This document shows positions 18,409-27,500 of a stretch of 64,000 nt of DNA, piece after piece. Made by a program: the position numbers and the translations under genes. Each line of letters starts with the position of its first letter. The first letter of the stretch is position 1. The notes below the pieces were generated by a model. It was not told the DNA's origin. It did no database searches and was given only the letters and a program-made list of their open reading frames with translations. The DNA comes from an uncultured bacterium (GTDB lineage: Bacteria; Cyanobacteriota; Vampirovibrionia; Gastranaerophilales; Gastranaerophilaceae), in NCBI GenBank assembly GCA_947073645.1, contig CAMTMK010000004.1:1-64000 (forward strand), given 5' to 3'.

Positions 18409-19185
18409 ATGAAAAAGATAATTTTGAGTTTTTTGTTTTTGTGTCTAATATGCTCTGCCTGCGGGAAAAAAGAGCCAAAAATTGATACGCTCGGACAAAT
18501 TGCTAAACGCGATAAACTAATTATCGGGGTTCGTGATGACACAGCACCTTTCGGATTTCGCGACAAAAACGGGAATCTTATAGGTTATGACATTGACCTC
18601 GCAAATATTATTGCAAAAGGAATTTTGAAAGATGAAAAAAAGGTAGAATTTGTACCTGTAACAGCTTCAAACCGTATTATGAAACTTAATTCAGGAGAAG
18701 TTGATATCCTTATTTCAACAATGTCTATAACCGAGCAAAGACAACAGATTTTAGATTTTTCTATACCTTATCATATTGCAGGTCAAGCGATTTTGACTAA
18801 CCGCGCAAGCAAAGCAACTTCATTAAAAGATTTTGAGGGTAAAAAACTTATTATAGTTTTCGGTTCAACAAGCGAAAACAATCTTAGAACAAATGTTCCC
18901 GAAGTTGAAATTTTAGGTTTCAAAACTTACAAAGATGCCTTTAATGCGCTCAAAGCAGGTAAAGCTCAAGGGATAGTTGCTGATGACACTATTTTGTATA
19001 ACCTTGCTCTCAATGACGGTTCTGTAAAAATTCTGCCGAAAAGATATTCTCAAGAACCTTATGCAGTTGCCTTCCGCAAAGAAAAAGAATCCGTAAGACT
19101 TATTAGAGAAGTTGATTATATTATAGATAATCTTCAAAGTACAGGCAGATTAAATAAAATGCGCGAGAAGTGGAATATAAAATAA
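18409..19185 (+). CDS. Amino-acid ABC transporter substrate-binding lipoprotein (SBP_bac_3)
   Basis: A 258-residue lipoprotein: a hydrophobic signal ends in a CSAC lipobox, with lipidated C18. The mature part begins with the family block RDKLIIGVRDDTAPFGFRD and continues with GYDIDLANIIAKGIL, MKLNSGEVDILISTMSITEQR and IVADDTILYNLA, typical of type-3 periplasmic binding proteins for polar amino acids. The permease and ATPase are not adjacent, so it is an orphan component here. It is transcribed from a leaderless-type promoter. Confidence 0.9.
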   Translation: MKKIILSFLFLCLICSACGKKEPKIDTLGQIAKRDKLIIGVRDDTAPFGFRDKNGNLIGYDIDLANIIAKGILKDEKKVEFVPVTASNRIMKLNSGEVDILISTMSITEQRQQILDFSIPYHIAGQAILTNRASKATSLKDFEGKKLIIVFGSTSENNLRTNVPEVEILGFKTYKDAFNALKAGKAQGIVADDTILYNLALNDGSVKILPKRYSQEPYAVAFRKEKESVRLIREVDYIIDNLQSTGRLNKMREKWNIK

Positions 19186-19195
19186 TTATTATTTA

Positions 19196-19395
19196 CTATA
19201 CAAATTTTACAACGAAAAAATCTCTTCCAATAACATTCGGACCTTTTTTATAACCGTCTACATCAACAGAAATCCAAGGTCAGCCATGTGACTTCCCAAA
19301 ATATATTACAGCCCCGTTTTTTAATAAAACAACTTTATAGCAGGAGTTAAGCTATAAGCCCCACCACCGAAGATTTGATTTAACAGACTTTTCAT
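19196..19395 (-). pseudogene. Relic of a prepilin-like gene (C-terminal part)
   Basis: Read on the minus strand, the region encodes FGGGAYSLTPAIK, then after a one-base frame change VLLKNGAVIYFGKSHG, an in-frame TGA, and PWISVDVDGYKKGPNVIGR, ending FFVVKFV and a TAG at 19196. This matches the C-terminal style of the prepilin at 58.8-59.6 kb, which has IKNGTVFTVSIYENKLYLL and NIVGKDVFSFVI. No N-terminal methylation motif remains, and a frame shift plus a stop make it non-functional. It directly follows the DtxR-family gene. Confidence 0.65.
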
Positions 19396-19808
19396 TCTTT
19401 TACTCTTTCATATATATTCTTAAACTCAATCTGCATTTTAGCATATTTTGTCAACTTCATCATATTCTTAAAAAGCTCTTCCGATACAATATGTTCCATT
19501 TTGCAGGCAATTTCTAAGGCTTCTGCACGTGGAGTATTCAAAACTTCAATAAAAAACTCGGCAAGATTTTCGTGTTTTTTCATAATATTTTTTGCTATTT
19601 TTTCACCTTCTGCTGTAAGCGTAACAGGCGCATAAGGAGCATAATTAATAAGTTTTTTTTCTTGCAAAATATTCAAAGCACCGGTAACAGATGCCTTCTT
19701 AACTCCCATAGCATCAGCAATCGCGGTAACTTTTGCCTGACCGTTTTTCAACACCTGTGCATAAATTTCTTCAATATAATCTTCTAAACTTACTGAGAGT
19801 TTTTCCAT
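19392..19808 (-). CDS. DtxR/MntR-family metal-dependent regulator
   Basis: A 138-residue regulator with an N-terminal winged helix (SLEDYIEEIYAQV, then VTAIADAMGVKKASVTGALNIL, residues 6-60) and a dimerisation/metal domain (HENLAEFFIEVLN, CKMEHIVSEELF). It lacks the C-terminal SH3/FeoA domain of DtxR and IdeR, so it is closer to the short MntR type that senses Mn or Fe. Its start overlaps the gph stop by 19 bases, an operon with Gph. A DtxR-box-like palindrome in front of the gene at 33759 is a plausible target. Confidence 0.88.
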   Translation of the reverse strand: MEKLSVSLEDYIEEIYAQVLKNGQAKVTAIADAMGVKKASVTGALNILQEKKLINYAPYAPVTLTAEGEKIAKNIMKKHENLAEFFIEVLNTPRAEALEIACKMEHIVSEELFKNMMKLTKYAKMQIEFKNIYERVKE

Positions 19809-20425
19809 ATATCAATTATATCACAAGGTTCATCAATAATAAAGTCTGCACCTTTTAAATTTTCTCTATCGCGAAATCCCCACGTTACACCAATACAAGT
19901 GAGATTTGCATTTTTTGCAGTCTGAACGTCAACTTCACTGTCACCAACATAAATCGCAGTTTCTTCTCCGAGTTCTTTTAATGCTTTTAAAACCCCATTT
20001 GGAGCGGGTTTTGGAGGAACATCGTCAAATTGTCCGATTGCAATATCTATTAAATCACCAAAATATTTTTTGCAGAGCTCTTTTACTGCAAGGTCAAATT
20101 TATTAGACACCACGGCGGTTTTCACCCCTTGCGCCTGCAAATCTTTCAGTATCTTTTCGATACTATTGTAGGGAGCAGTGTGATTATACATATTTTCGGC
20201 ATAATGTTTTTTAAAAACAGCAAGACATTCATCAACATTTTGACAATTTTCAGGAACTGCACGTTCAATAAGTTTTCTAACACCATTTCCAACAAACATT
20301 CTGACTTCTTCAAAAGTACGCTGAGGATAACCAAATTGCGATAGTGCAAAATTTGTACTAATCCATAAATCCTCAAGAGTATTGAGCAAAGTTCCGTCTA
20401 AATCAAAAATCACTGCCTTAACCAT
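19790..20425 (-). CDS. gph: HAD phosphatase, phosphoglycolate phosphatase type
   Basis: A 211-residue haloacid-dehalogenase hydrolase. Motif I FDLDGTLLNT has the nucleophile D8 and acid D10; motif II is AVVSNKFD, and motif IV YVGDSEVDVQTAKNA. The helical cap lies between residues 15 and 80. This matches Gph/PGP enzymes that remove phosphoglycolate, though HAD substrate range is broad and YieH-like alternatives are possible. It is first in the operon with the metal regulator, and divergent from the ABC-F gene with a 25-base gap, so promoters overlap. Confidence 0.85.
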   Translation of the reverse strand: MVKAVIFDLDGTLLNTLEDLWISTNFALSQFGYPQRTFEEVRMFVGNGVRKLIERAVPENCQNVDECLAVFKKHYAENMYNHTAPYNSIEKILKDLQAQGVKTAVVSNKFDLAVKELCKKYFGDLIDIAIGQFDDVPPKPAPNGVLKALKELGEETAIYVGDSEVDVQTAKNANLTCIGVTWGFRDRENLKGADFIIDEPCDIIDIWKNSQ

Positions 20426-20435
20426 ATGTTTATGT

Positions 20436-20441
20436 TATAAT
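20436..20441 (+). promoter_or_regulatory. Extended -10 box of the ABC-F gene
   Basis: TGT-TATAAT ends nine bases before the ATG at 20451, in the narrow divergent gap with gph; no ribosome-binding site is seen. Confidence 0.45.
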
Positions 20442-20450
20442 AAAAACATT

Positions 20451-22064
20451 ATGATAACAACAAATAAATTAACTGTGCGATTTGGTTCGCAAACACTTTT
20501 TGAAAATGTAAGTATAAAGTTTACCCCGGGAAACTGCTATGGCGTAATAGGCGCTAACGGAGCAGGAAAAAGTACCCTGTTGAAAGTTATTTCAGGCGAT
20601 ATTGAACCGACTTCAGGCGAGGTTCATATCTCTAAAGGTCAGAGAATTGCAGTCTTACGTCAAGACCACTTTGCATTTGACGATTATAAAGTTATTGATA
20701 CCGTAATTATGGGTCACAAACAACTTTATCAAATTATGCAGGAACGCGACGCATTGTATGCAAAACCTGATTTTACAGACGAAGACGGAATTAGAGCAGG
20801 GCATTTGGAAGAAGAATTTGCAAACCTTGACGGATGGCAGGCAGAATCAATGGCAGGTTCTTTGTTATCAGATTTGGGAATTTCTGATGAACTTCATTAT
20901 CAACAAATGTCAGAATTATCAGGCAGTGAAAAGGTTCGCGTACTGTTAGCACAAGCACTTTTCGGAAACCCTGATATATTATTGCTCGACGAACCTACAA
21001 ACCACCTTGATTTGAACACAATTGCGTGGCTTGAGGAATTTTTGATTAATTTCCAAAACCTCGTAATCGTTGTTTCGCACGACAGAAAATTTTTGGATAA
21101 TGTCTGTACACACATGGCAGATATTGATTACAAAAATATTCAGCTTTATACAGGTAATTATTCTTTCTGGTCACAAGCCAGCCAGTTAATCCAAAAACAA
21201 AAAGAAGAACAGAATAAGAAAACCGAAGAAAAAATGGAAGAATTGAAAGCGTTTATTGCACGTTTCAGCGCAAACGCTTCTAAGGCAAAACAAGCAACTT
21301 CAAGAAAAAATATGCTTGATAAATTGTCTTTAGAGGAAATTAAACCTTCATCAAGACAATATCCGAGAATTAGGTTTACATATAACAAAATCCCCGGAAA
21401 AGACGTCCTTCAGGTCAAAAACCTGAACAAAACCGTTGATGGCGAACTTTTAATCAAAAATTTAAGTTTTGAAATCAATCAGGGTGAAAAAGTTGCGTTC
21501 ATAGCTCGTGACCCGTTCATTTTATCAAATCTGTTTGATATTCTGGAAGACCGGGTTCAGCCTGACAGCGGTGAAGTCTGCTGGGGTGTAACCGCAACAC
21601 ATTCATACTTCCCGAAAGATAATAACTTCTACTTTGAAAACGACTTGAATATTATGCAGTGGCTTGCACAGTATTCACCCGACCAGCATGTAAATTTTTT
21701 ACGCGGATATTTGGGCAGAATGCTTTTCACAGGCGAAGATGCAGACAAAAAAGTTAATGTGCTTTCAGGTGGTGAAAAAGTTCGATGCTTATTTGCAAAA
21801 ATGATGATTGCAGAAAGCAACGTGATGATTTTGGATGAACCTACAAACCACCTTGATTTGGAAAGTATTACAGCATTAAACAATGCACTGATTGACTTCC
21901 CCGGAACAATATTGTTTACATCACAGGATTACCAGTTAATCCAAACCGTTGCAGACAGAATTATTGAAATTTCGCCAAAAGGCTATATTAATATGCGTAA
22001 CAAATACGACGAGTATTTGAAAAATCCCGTCGTAATTAAAAAGCGTCAAGAAATTTACGGTTAA
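20451..22064 (+). CDS. ABC-F ATPase, YbiT type
   Basis: A 537-residue soluble twin-cassette ATPase that acts on the ribosome rather than in a membrane. The start is the ATG at 20451; an upstream in-frame ATG would lie inside divergent gph. Cassette 1 has Walker A GANGAGKST, signature LSGSEKVR and Walker B ILLLDEPTNHLD. The linker FSANASKAKQATSR matches E. coli YbiT. Cassette 2 keeps LSGGEKVR and MILDEPTNHLD, but its Walker A region reads FIARDPFILSN with no GKS/T, and the switch histidine is TSQD. The second ATP site therefore looks degenerate. Confidence 0.92.
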   Translation: MITTNKLTVRFGSQTLFENVSIKFTPGNCYGVIGANGAGKSTLLKVISGDIEPTSGEVHISKGQRIAVLRQDHFAFDDYKVIDTVIMGHKQLYQIMQERDALYAKPDFTDEDGIRAGHLEEEFANLDGWQAESMAGSLLSDLGISDELHYQQMSELSGSEKVRVLLAQALFGNPDILLLDEPTNHLDLNTIAWLEEFLINFQNLVIVVSHDRKFLDNVCTHMADIDYKNIQLYTGNYSFWSQASQLIQKQKEEQNKKTEEKMEELKAFIARFSANASKAKQATSRKNMLDKLSLEEIKPSSRQYPRIRFTYNKIPGKDVLQVKNLNKTVDGELLIKNLSFEINQGEKVAFIARDPFILSNLFDILEDRVQPDSGEVCWGVTATHSYFPKDNNFYFENDLNIMQWLAQYSPDQHVNFLRGYLGRMLFTGEDADKKVNVLSGGEKVRCLFAKMMIAESNVMILDEPTNHLDLESITALNNALIDFPGTILFTSQDYQLIQTVADRIIEISPKGYINMRNKYDEYLKNPVVIKKRQEIYG

Positions 22065-22318
22065 ACCCTTGATTTAATCTCTTTAAGGCATTTTGCAAGC
22101 TGGTCAGGACAGCTTGTAGATTTGTCACCGCATCTGATGCCCGAAAGTTTGTTGATTACTTCGTCAATTGTCATACCTTTAACAAGACTTTTAATTCCCA
22201 AAAGGTTTCCGCTGCATCCGCCCAAAAAATCTACGTCTGTAATAACTTCTCCGTCAAATTTTACCTGCATAAGACGGCAGCATGTTCCTGATGTTTCATA
22301 TTGAATAATTTTTTCCAT
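22061..22318 (-). CDS. TSCPD domain protein (TIGR03905 type)
   Basis: An 85-residue protein with the family features TSGTCCRLMQVKFDGEVI, the GGCSGNLLGI block and the name-giving STSCPDQLAKCL near the C-terminus. Several conserved cysteines suggest metal or Fe-S binding. TSCPD domains also occur fused to ribonucleotide reductases and related proteins; the function of stand-alone copies is unclear. It lies 20 bases downstream of the nitroreductase gene on the same strand, and its stop codon overlaps the ABC-F stop by four bases. Confidence 0.85.
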   Translation of the reverse strand: MEKIIQYETSGTCCRLMQVKFDGEVITDVDFLGGCSGNLLGIKSLVKGMTIDEVINKLSGIRCGDKSTSCPDQLAKCLKEIKSRV

Positions 22319-22337
22319 TTTTTAATCCTCACTAAAA

Positions 22338-23201
22338 TTATTTTATATTCCAAAAATATCTTTTGATTTTATCTACAAATCCGAGTTTTTTAAACCCGCC
22401 TTTTTGTACTGATACAATTTTAACTTCCTCCGGCTGAACAGTTCTAGCATATTTATTTTCAGGTTCGCCAAAAAGCATCATATAAGAAGCTTTGTAACCT
22501 TCAGGAACTTGCAAATACTCTGACAATTCAGGCATTACCTTAATGCAAAATTCGCCCAAACCGCACCAGCATGTACCGACACCCATACTATTGGCATAAA
22601 GTTCAAAATAACTCAACGCAATCGTCGGGTCAATTTCATAGCAGGGTGCATCAACAGGAGTTGAAACCACAAGCAAATGAGGAGCTGTTCTAAACACAAT
22701 ATCTTCTCCGTTAACAAATCTTTTTGTATATCTGCCGAATTTATCTACAAGCGGTTTTACAGCTTTTTTAGTCAAAGCATCCAGAATTTTGCCGTTCACA
22801 TGAGAACGAAACTCATTCATAACTTCAATATCATCAATGAAAGAAAAGTGAAGTCTGTGATTATTGCATCCTGTCGGAACAAATTTCAACATATCTTTTA
22901 ATTTCTGCATCTTCTCTCCAGAAACATTTTCCTGCTTATAATATCTTACACTTCTGCGTGATTTAATCAAATTCAACACGCTGTCAGGGTTTTGCGACCA
23001 TATAGCATCAGAGTTTTCAGGATATTTATCACATACAGACAAAGCACCCACAGGACAAATCGCCAGACAGTGCTGACATTTGAAACATTTTTTCTCATCA
23101 ATAACAGGAATTTTATTTTCATTAAACTCTAAAGCATTTGCAGAGCAGTCTTTTATACAAAGTCCGCAATGAATACATTTTTCTTCATTAATTTTGAACA
23201 T
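22338..23201 (-). CDS. Ferredoxin-nitroreductase fusion protein
   Basis: A 287-residue flavoprotein from the ATG at 23201, which has AAAGGAG seven bases upstream. Residues 1-60 hold two 4Fe-4S motifs, CIHCGLCIKDC and CFKCQHCLAIC. The remainder is a nitroreductase-like FMN domain opening with SRRSVRYYK, with GCNNHRLHFS and the CWCGLGEFCIKV segment. Such fusions transfer electrons from ferredoxin clusters to FMN, and are common in anaerobes; the substrate is unknown. The downstream TSCPD gene is probably co-transcribed. Confidence 0.9.
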   Translation of the reverse strand: MFKINEEKCIHCGLCIKDCSANALEFNENKIPVIDEKKCFKCQHCLAICPVGALSVCDKYPENSDAIWSQNPDSVLNLIKSRRSVRYYKQENVSGEKMQKLKDMLKFVPTGCNNHRLHFSFIDDIEVMNEFRSHVNGKILDALTKKAVKPLVDKFGRYTKRFVNGEDIVFRTAPHLLVVSTPVDAPCYEIDPTIALSYFELYANSMGVGTCWCGLGEFCIKVMPELSEYLQVPEGYKASYMMLFGEPENKYARTVQPEEVKIVSVQKGGFKKLGFVDKIKRYFWNIK

Positions 23202-23247
23202 TTCTACACTCCTTTGTAAATAAGTATACATGAAAAATGATTGATGT

Positions 23248-23253
23248 TATAAT
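23248..23253 (+). promoter_or_regulatory. Extended -10 box of TolC (2)
   Basis: TGT-TATAAT ends nine bases before the ATG at 23263; no Shine-Dalgarno sequence is seen. Confidence 0.45.
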
Positions 23254-23262
23254 CTCAATAGT

Positions 23263-24564
23263 ATGAAAAGATTTTTGGTATTAGTATTACTGATATTAAT
23301 CGGAAACAGTGCATTAGCCATTCAAGAGGTAAAAAAAATATCTCTAAAAGAAGCACTCGAAATTGCTGTCCAAAATAATATTGATTATCAATCCTCAAAA
23401 ATCAATGAAAATATTGCACAAAACAATATTAAAATCTCAAACAGACTCCAAAACCCCGAATTAAATACCTTCTTCAACATCGGTGATATCGGCATTGGAA
23501 ACCCCCAAATAATTGGAGCATCAGAAAAAATTGAAATTGCAAAACGTGATGCACGTAAAAAACTTGCACAAGCAAATCTGGAACTTACAAAACAAAATCT
23601 GGAATACATAGAATTTGACCTAAAAATGGATGTCAGAGAAGCTTATGTAAACCTCGTCGCTGCAAAAGAAATTTTGATAGTACTGGAAGCTCGCAGAAAA
23701 CTTTTGAATGACCTTTTAGCAATTGCTAAAAAGCGTGTTTCTGCTGGCGAAGTTGAAGAAATTGATGTTATTCAAACTGAAATTTCACTAAATCAGCTTG
23801 TAATTCAGGTTAACTCGCAAAAAGCAAACGTCAAAAGCGCAATGCTTGCATTTAATAAGGCAATAAACGCAAATGATAATACGATTAAATACGATGCAGA
23901 AGATGAAAACTTCTCTGACAAAGAAGATTTTATTGCACTCCTAAGCCCGAAACCAATGGATAAACTCCCTCCATTTGAAGATATTATCCATAATTCATTA
24001 AAAAACAGACATGATATAAAAATTGCTCAAAAAGAAATTGAAGTTGCTAAAAAGAACTTAATCTACGTAGGACGTCAAAGAGTTCCTGATTTAGAACTAT
24101 TGTGCGGTTACGGGTTTATGACAAAAGGAATGAGTGAATCAGGTTCATATATGCATGGTGCTTATGCAGGCGCAAATATCGTTAATATTCCGCTGTTTTA
24201 CTCATACAAACCCGAAATTCAAAATGCAAAAATGCAATATGACCAGGCAGAATTAAAATACATTTCTGTCGAAAATAAAGCAATAAATGACCTTCAAAGT
24301 GCATATGAAAAATTCCTTACTGCACAGGTAAATCTTAACTATTACAACGATTATCTTCTGAAAAATTCTAAAGATATGATTAAAGAAGCCAAAAAGAATT
24401 ATGCAACAGGCAAGTCCAGCCTTACAACTCTTATAGTTATGGAACAATCTTACAGGTCAATCGTTGCAGGATATACATATGCTCTTGCTGATTATTATAA
24501 TTATTGGATTAATTTCCTCAGAGAAGTTAATGCCGAAAACTTTGATTTTCAAGAAACACTATAA
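23263..24564 (+). CDS. TolC-family outer-membrane efflux protein (2)
   Basis: A 433-residue paralogue of the 16493-17758 protein. A signal peptide (GNSALA-IQ) is followed by KEALEIAVQNNIDYQSSK, the first OEP repeat, and a second repeat with PLFYSYKPEIQNAKMQ and YATGKSSLTTLIVMEQSY. The shared YSYKPE/YTYRPE and ISNRLQNPE/ANALKNPQ blocks show common ancestry, with perhaps a heavy-metal (CusC/CzcC-like) flavour. No adaptor or RND/ABC partner is nearby. A strong terminator shared with the convergent adhesin gene follows. Confidence 0.9.
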   Translation: MKRFLVLVLLILIGNSALAIQEVKKISLKEALEIAVQNNIDYQSSKINENIAQNNIKISNRLQNPELNTFFNIGDIGIGNPQIIGASEKIEIAKRDARKKLAQANLELTKQNLEYIEFDLKMDVREAYVNLVAAKEILIVLEARRKLLNDLLAIAKKRVSAGEVEEIDVIQTEISLNQLVIQVNSQKANVKSAMLAFNKAINANDNTIKYDAEDENFSDKEDFIALLSPKPMDKLPPFEDIIHNSLKNRHDIKIAQKEIEVAKKNLIYVGRQRVPDLELLCGYGFMTKGMSESGSYMHGAYAGANIVNIPLFYSYKPEIQNAKMQYDQAELKYISVENKAINDLQSAYEKFLTAQVNLNYYNDYLLKNSKDMIKEAKKNYATGKSSLTTLIVMEQSYRSIVAGYTYALADYYNYWINFLREVNAENFDFQETL

Positions 24565-24568
24565 AAAA

Positions 24569-24595
24569 AGCTCCTTTTAAAAGGAGCTTTTTTAT
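24569..24595. terminator. Bidirectional terminator between TolC (2) and the adhesin
   Basis: The stem AGCTCCTT/AAGGAGCT is flanked by A7 and T6 tracts, between two convergent genes. Confidence 0.9.
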
Positions 24596-27500
24596 TATTC
24601 TTCAACTGTTGCCGAAATGTTTTGGATTGCGTTTGCCACAGCTTCGCCGTTATGAAGCAAGCTTAAATATAATAACTTGTTAGCTGTTGCTGTATCTAAA
24701 TCTACAAATTGTGCTCCGGCTTTCACGTCAGTTGCTGATACAACTTTGACCTTAGCGTTAACTTCCAAATCTCCGTATTTGATGTGTACCGGAACAACAT
24801 CGCCAACTTTCAATTTTTTGTTATGTTTCAAAGAAACACCGCCTCTTGAGATGTCAGTTACTGCAACTACGTCATTGTTTGATGATTCAAATACTACAGG
24901 ATTTTCAGTTTCATCTGTGTTAAATCTCATATATTGACGTTTGTCGATTGAATCAACTTTATCAGTTACAACACGTTGTTTGTACAAGTCTTTGAAATCC
25001 GGTATATCAACTATGATATCATCATCCGTATCATTATCGTTGTCATCGTCATTGTTGTCATCATCAGTGTCAATGTCGGTATCAGAGTCTGTATCGGTAT
25101 CAATATCTGTGTCAGTATCTACATCGGTATCTGTATCCGTATCCATGTCGGTATCAGTGTCAATGTCAGTATCGGTATCAATATCGGTGTCTGTATCATT
25201 ATCAGTATCTGTGTCATTATCAGTATCTGTATCCGTATCAGTATCTACATCGGTATCAGAGTCTGTGTCGGTATCGATATCAGTGTCAGTATCTACATCG
25301 GTGTCAGTATCCGTATCCATGTCGGTATCAGTGTCAATATCTGTATCGGTATCAATATCAGTGTCGGTATCGTTATCGGTATCTGTATCGTTATCTGTGT
25401 CCATATCGGTATCGGTATCTACATCCGTATCAGAGTCTGTGTCGGTATCGATATCGGTGTCAGTATCTACATCGGTATCAGTATCCGTATCCATGTCAGT
25501 ATCAGTGTCAATGTCGGTATCTGTATCAATATCAGTGTCAGTATCGTTATCAGTATCTGTATCATTATCGGTATCAACGACAATTTCTTTATCTTCAGGT
25601 ACTACAAGGTTATCATCATCATCTTCACCGCCTTGATTATCAATATCTTTATTACCGTTTACGCCATCATAATCAGGGTCATAACCTTGTGAACTTCCAC
25701 CATAATAGTAGTTACGTTCATCTTCTTTTCTGCCAATAGCAGTTACATCTTCAGGTCTTACTGCTTTTGCTCTGATAGAAACATCTGTTTTTCCTGTAGT
25801 TGCGTTTGTAAGTTTGTTTGTAGAATCATCCAAAACGTAATATGATGGATTGAATTTATGACCTGTAGAGTTTGCAGGATCTTCATTAGGGATTTCACCT
25901 CTGTGTTTACCCATATTGAAGTAATATCCGCCTGCATAAGCATTATCTGCAACAAGTGTTAAATCTTGTTCATGTGCAGGTCTGCCGTTACCTTGACCTT
26001 TAATTGTACCATTTTTAACTACAATTGTAGAGTCAGAAGCATGTTCATACTTAGGATGTTCACCATCATCCCAAAAACTGCCCAAATCTAAAGCAACCAA
26101 TTTTACTTTTGTAGGATTAATATTAGTATTTGTACCATAGTAATCTGTTTTATATTGTGAAGTTTCACCTAAATGGTCAATATATAAGTTTTTACCGCGA
26201 GTAGTTATATTAATTTCTTTTGCAGCAGTTGTTTCACCAATATATGTATCACCTGAAAATTCTGCATTAACATTACCTGTTCTCGAAATCATTGCACAAA
26301 CATTTGTATTAAGCTTATTTGAACCATTATCAAGACCTTTTACATTGATATCGCCAATAGCAAGCATATCAACACCTTGAGAAGATTTGTTTTCCGGGTC
26401 TAAAACATGAGGATTTCTTGCATCATCACCGTTGAAAATAGGTGATACACCATTTTGTCTGAATGTTAAAGCTTTTCCTGTTTCACCGATAGTACCGCTC
26501 GCAATCAATGAAATGCCTGTGCCTTCAACATTCGGATTTGCTGAATTAGAAGCTCTGTTTACTATATCGTAAGGTACAGCGCCTTTAGTAGTGCCATCAG
26601 CCAATAAAATTACTCTGCCGTCAGCTTTAATCTGATTAACACGCATATCAGTATTCAAACTTGCCATATTAACCAAAGATGTATTTCTTGCACCTTTTGT
26701 ACTTGTTGCTGTAATAGTGCCTGCAACATTTGTATTAATAGACTTAGTCAAATCTCTTGCACCAGCACCGATGCCTGTACAAACTCCGTCAGCGCAAGGT
26801 CCAACTTCTGTCCCAATTTTACCATTGGTAACATTAACACCCAAACCAGCAGTACCGGTAGTTCTAATCAAAGTCTTGCTAACACCGTTGTTTAACAAAT
26901 CTCCATTAGTAACTGCAATATTAACTGTTGCATTAGAATCAATGTTGTAATCAACATTAGCATTACCAAGTTTCATATTGGAATCTCTGTTGATAAATCT
27001 TACATAAGCTCCGCTATTGTTAACAGTAACTTTACCTTGAATATCCATATCACCGGAATTAGTGTTCTGAACAAGTAAATAATTACCGTTTGAATTAATT
27101 TTACCAGTATTTGCAACAAGCAAACCACCTGCAGTATTATCGAAAGTTGCCTTACCTGTGTTATTTGTTACTGTACCAGCAATATTCATGCCTGCAGAAC
27201 CGCTGTTTGTAACATTCAAAGTTCCGCTATTTGTTACAGCACCGCCATTTGCAACTTTTAAACCTCCAGTACCTGCATTATTTAGAGTTAATGATGTACC
27301 TGTACCATTTACTTTACCTGTAGTATCAACAAGAAGCTGACCGCCTTTGTTATCAAGCAAAGCAGTACCATTAGTATTATTAACAGTACCGGCAACAGTT
27401 AAACCTGTACCTGTACTATTATTTGTCATAGTTAAAGATGTACCGTTAGATGTAACAGTTCCACCGTTAGAAACGGTAAATAATCCTCTATTGTTAGTAA

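Noticed and set aside
25056..25585. CRISPR-like regular repeat
   Set aside because: The repeats are in-frame six-residue units of a coding region, without unique spacers or Cas genes.
24941..25692. Long plus-strand frames rich in Ser-Val and Ile-Ser across the adhesin stalk
   Set aside because: They are the complement of the (GAT-ACN)n repeat; any frame through such a repeat stays open. The minus-strand gene has a signal peptide, domains and a ribosome-binding site.
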